From contig NC_081406.1 of NCBI RefSeq assembly GCF_030272615.1, forward strand, positions 166,021,521-166,085,520: a stretch of DNA of 64,000 nucleotides, read 5' to 3'. Origin of the DNA: Cryptomeria japonica (lineage: Eukaryota > Streptophyta > Pinopsida > Cupressales > Cupressaceae). The translations under genes and the position numbers were made by a program. Of this stretch, positions 63,284-64,000 are shown piece after piece. The notes under the pieces are model-generated. The model made no database searches and was not told the DNA's origin. It saw only the letters and a list, made by a program, of their open reading frames with translations. How positions within the stretch are numbered: position 1 is the first letter of the stretch; each line of letters begins with the position of its first letter.

Positions 63284-63854
63284 GTACCAACTAGACAAGT
63301 TCAAGGTGGATGGGGACAGGATGCCCCACAATAGAGAGAGCAAGGCGACGAATCCCATGGGGGATGAGGATGAGGAGGATGAATTTCTCATGTTGCGAGA
63401 GCTCACATAGGGTCAGGCCGATGAGATCAACGATTTGTAGAGAGACATGAATCAATTGAGGTGACAACTAGAGGATATGTAGTGGGAGAGAGATGAGGCT
63501 ATACAGAGATACATGACTGTCGAGGAGACACTAAGGGTGGCTAGGGCTATAGTGGTAGGAGACACAACATCAGGGTTTTCCTTCTACCTCCAAGAAGGAG
63601 ATGAGATAGCATACTGGAGGAACTTGTACTATACTGTAGTAGCTCCACACTTGGTGGCAGGGAGCTACATGAGAGCCTCATGCTCAACTGGGATAGGCAG
63701 AGGTAGATGAGTAATGTCTAATGGAGGGGTCATGGGTCCACCTGCACCACTAGTAGTAGGGAGTAGAGATAGGCGAGATGATCTTGGGGCTAGACCGTCG
63801 AGTGCTCAGATTCCTTCAAGGCTTGCTGGCTCCAAGGGAGGGTCATCATCATAG
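63284..63854 (+). pseudogene. PMD gene of the outer element, 3' part
   Basis: Resumes after the inner insertion with the GTACC duplication (63284-63288). It encodes the acidic segment DEDEEDEFLMLREL, a coiled-coil stretch (WERDEAIQRYMTVEETLRVA) and a Ser/Gly tail, ending at TAG 63852-63854. Several stops are present. The same C-terminus and 3' flank are seen in inverse orientation at 59235-60020. Confidence 0.75.
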
Positions 63855-64000
63855 CTCTCTTGTATCAATTTTTGTATCAATTTTTGTATGATGATATAGA
63901 CACCTTCGGGTGATTTTGTAGCCATGTGAGATATCAACATTATTGTATCATGATGCTGATATATATATATATACATGAGATGATCTATCCTTGTGACAAT

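Larger units (their letters stand above)
46957..64000 (-). mobile_element. Outer Ty3/gypsy element with antisense PMD gene (runs off the window)
   Basis: 3' LTR at 46957-47682, polypurine tract at 47683-47701, then internal DNA whose plus strand carries a PMD gene (48040 onward). The interior is interrupted at 50353/63284 by the element 50354-63283 and resumes to the window end. The 5' part and any gag or pol lie beyond 64000. Its LTR is only about 75-80% similar to that of the inner element by eye, so it is older. The family is the same, as shown by the shared polypurine tract, LTR start and PMD gene. Confidence 0.85.

Noticed and set aside
1-64000. CRISPR arrays, tRNA or rRNA genes, bacterial operons
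   Set aside because: No regularly spaced direct repeats with unique spacers, no cloverleaf with conserved A and B boxes, and no ribosomal RNA motif were seen.

Overview
The window looks like nuclear DNA of a seed plant with a very large genome, probably a gymnosperm such as a conifer (inference). It is AT-rich and has spliceosomal introns, one host gene whose introns reach 7-9 kb, and mostly plant-type LTR retrotransposons, LINE fragments and nested insertions. There is no bacterial-type gene organisation, and I found no tRNA, rRNA or CRISPR array.

Layout. (1) 5419-23109, minus strand: the 5' part of a leucine-rich-repeat receptor-like kinase gene (LRR-VIII type, the At1g53430/At1g07650/RFK1 kind). 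Eleven exons splice in one open frame, and nine of them are exactly 72 bp LRR exons. The malectin, transmembrane and kinase exons would lie below position 1. Its introns hold a small TRIM-like element (3378-4467), a copia LTR with a pol tail (7848-9000), a chromovirus remnant with chromodomain (9640-13330), a solo LTR (13574-14402), a PPR gene fragment (17366-17650) and a deleted gypsy element (18444-20353). (2) 26310-34178, minus strand: a complete LTR retrotransposon with target duplication ACCAC, near-identical LTRs, PBS and PPT. Its 967-codon gag frame is open but it has no reverse transcriptase, RNase H or integrase. It sits inside a LINE ORF1 copy (25870-26309 plus 34184-35110). (3) 35160-46956: LINE ORF2 tail, a fragment of another Ty3 element, a foldback repeat, low-complexity DNA, a GC-richer block and a CACTA-like end. 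(4) 46957-64000: two nested elements of one Ty3/gypsy family. The older one is on the minus strand and runs off the window. It carries an antisense plant-mobile-domain (PMD) gene. A 12.93 kb relative on the plus strand (50354-63283, target duplication GTACC) has inserted into that PMD gene. The inner element has gag-protease, an integrase C-terminal remnant and its own antisense PMD gene, but no RT or integrase core.

How the parts relate. The only candidate functional host gene is the receptor kinase; its splice sites and phase survived repeated intronic insertions. Both well-delimited large elements lack polymerase genes, so both would have depended on enzymes from autonomous relatives. The gag-only element appears recent, because its gag frame is open and its LTRs are similar. 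The PMD elements are decayed, mostly by C-to-T type changes that fit methylated, silenced chromatin (inference).

Limits. Boundaries supported by target duplications and LTR ends are firm. Domain calls rest on reading the translations by eye. Coordinates of decayed fragments are approximate.
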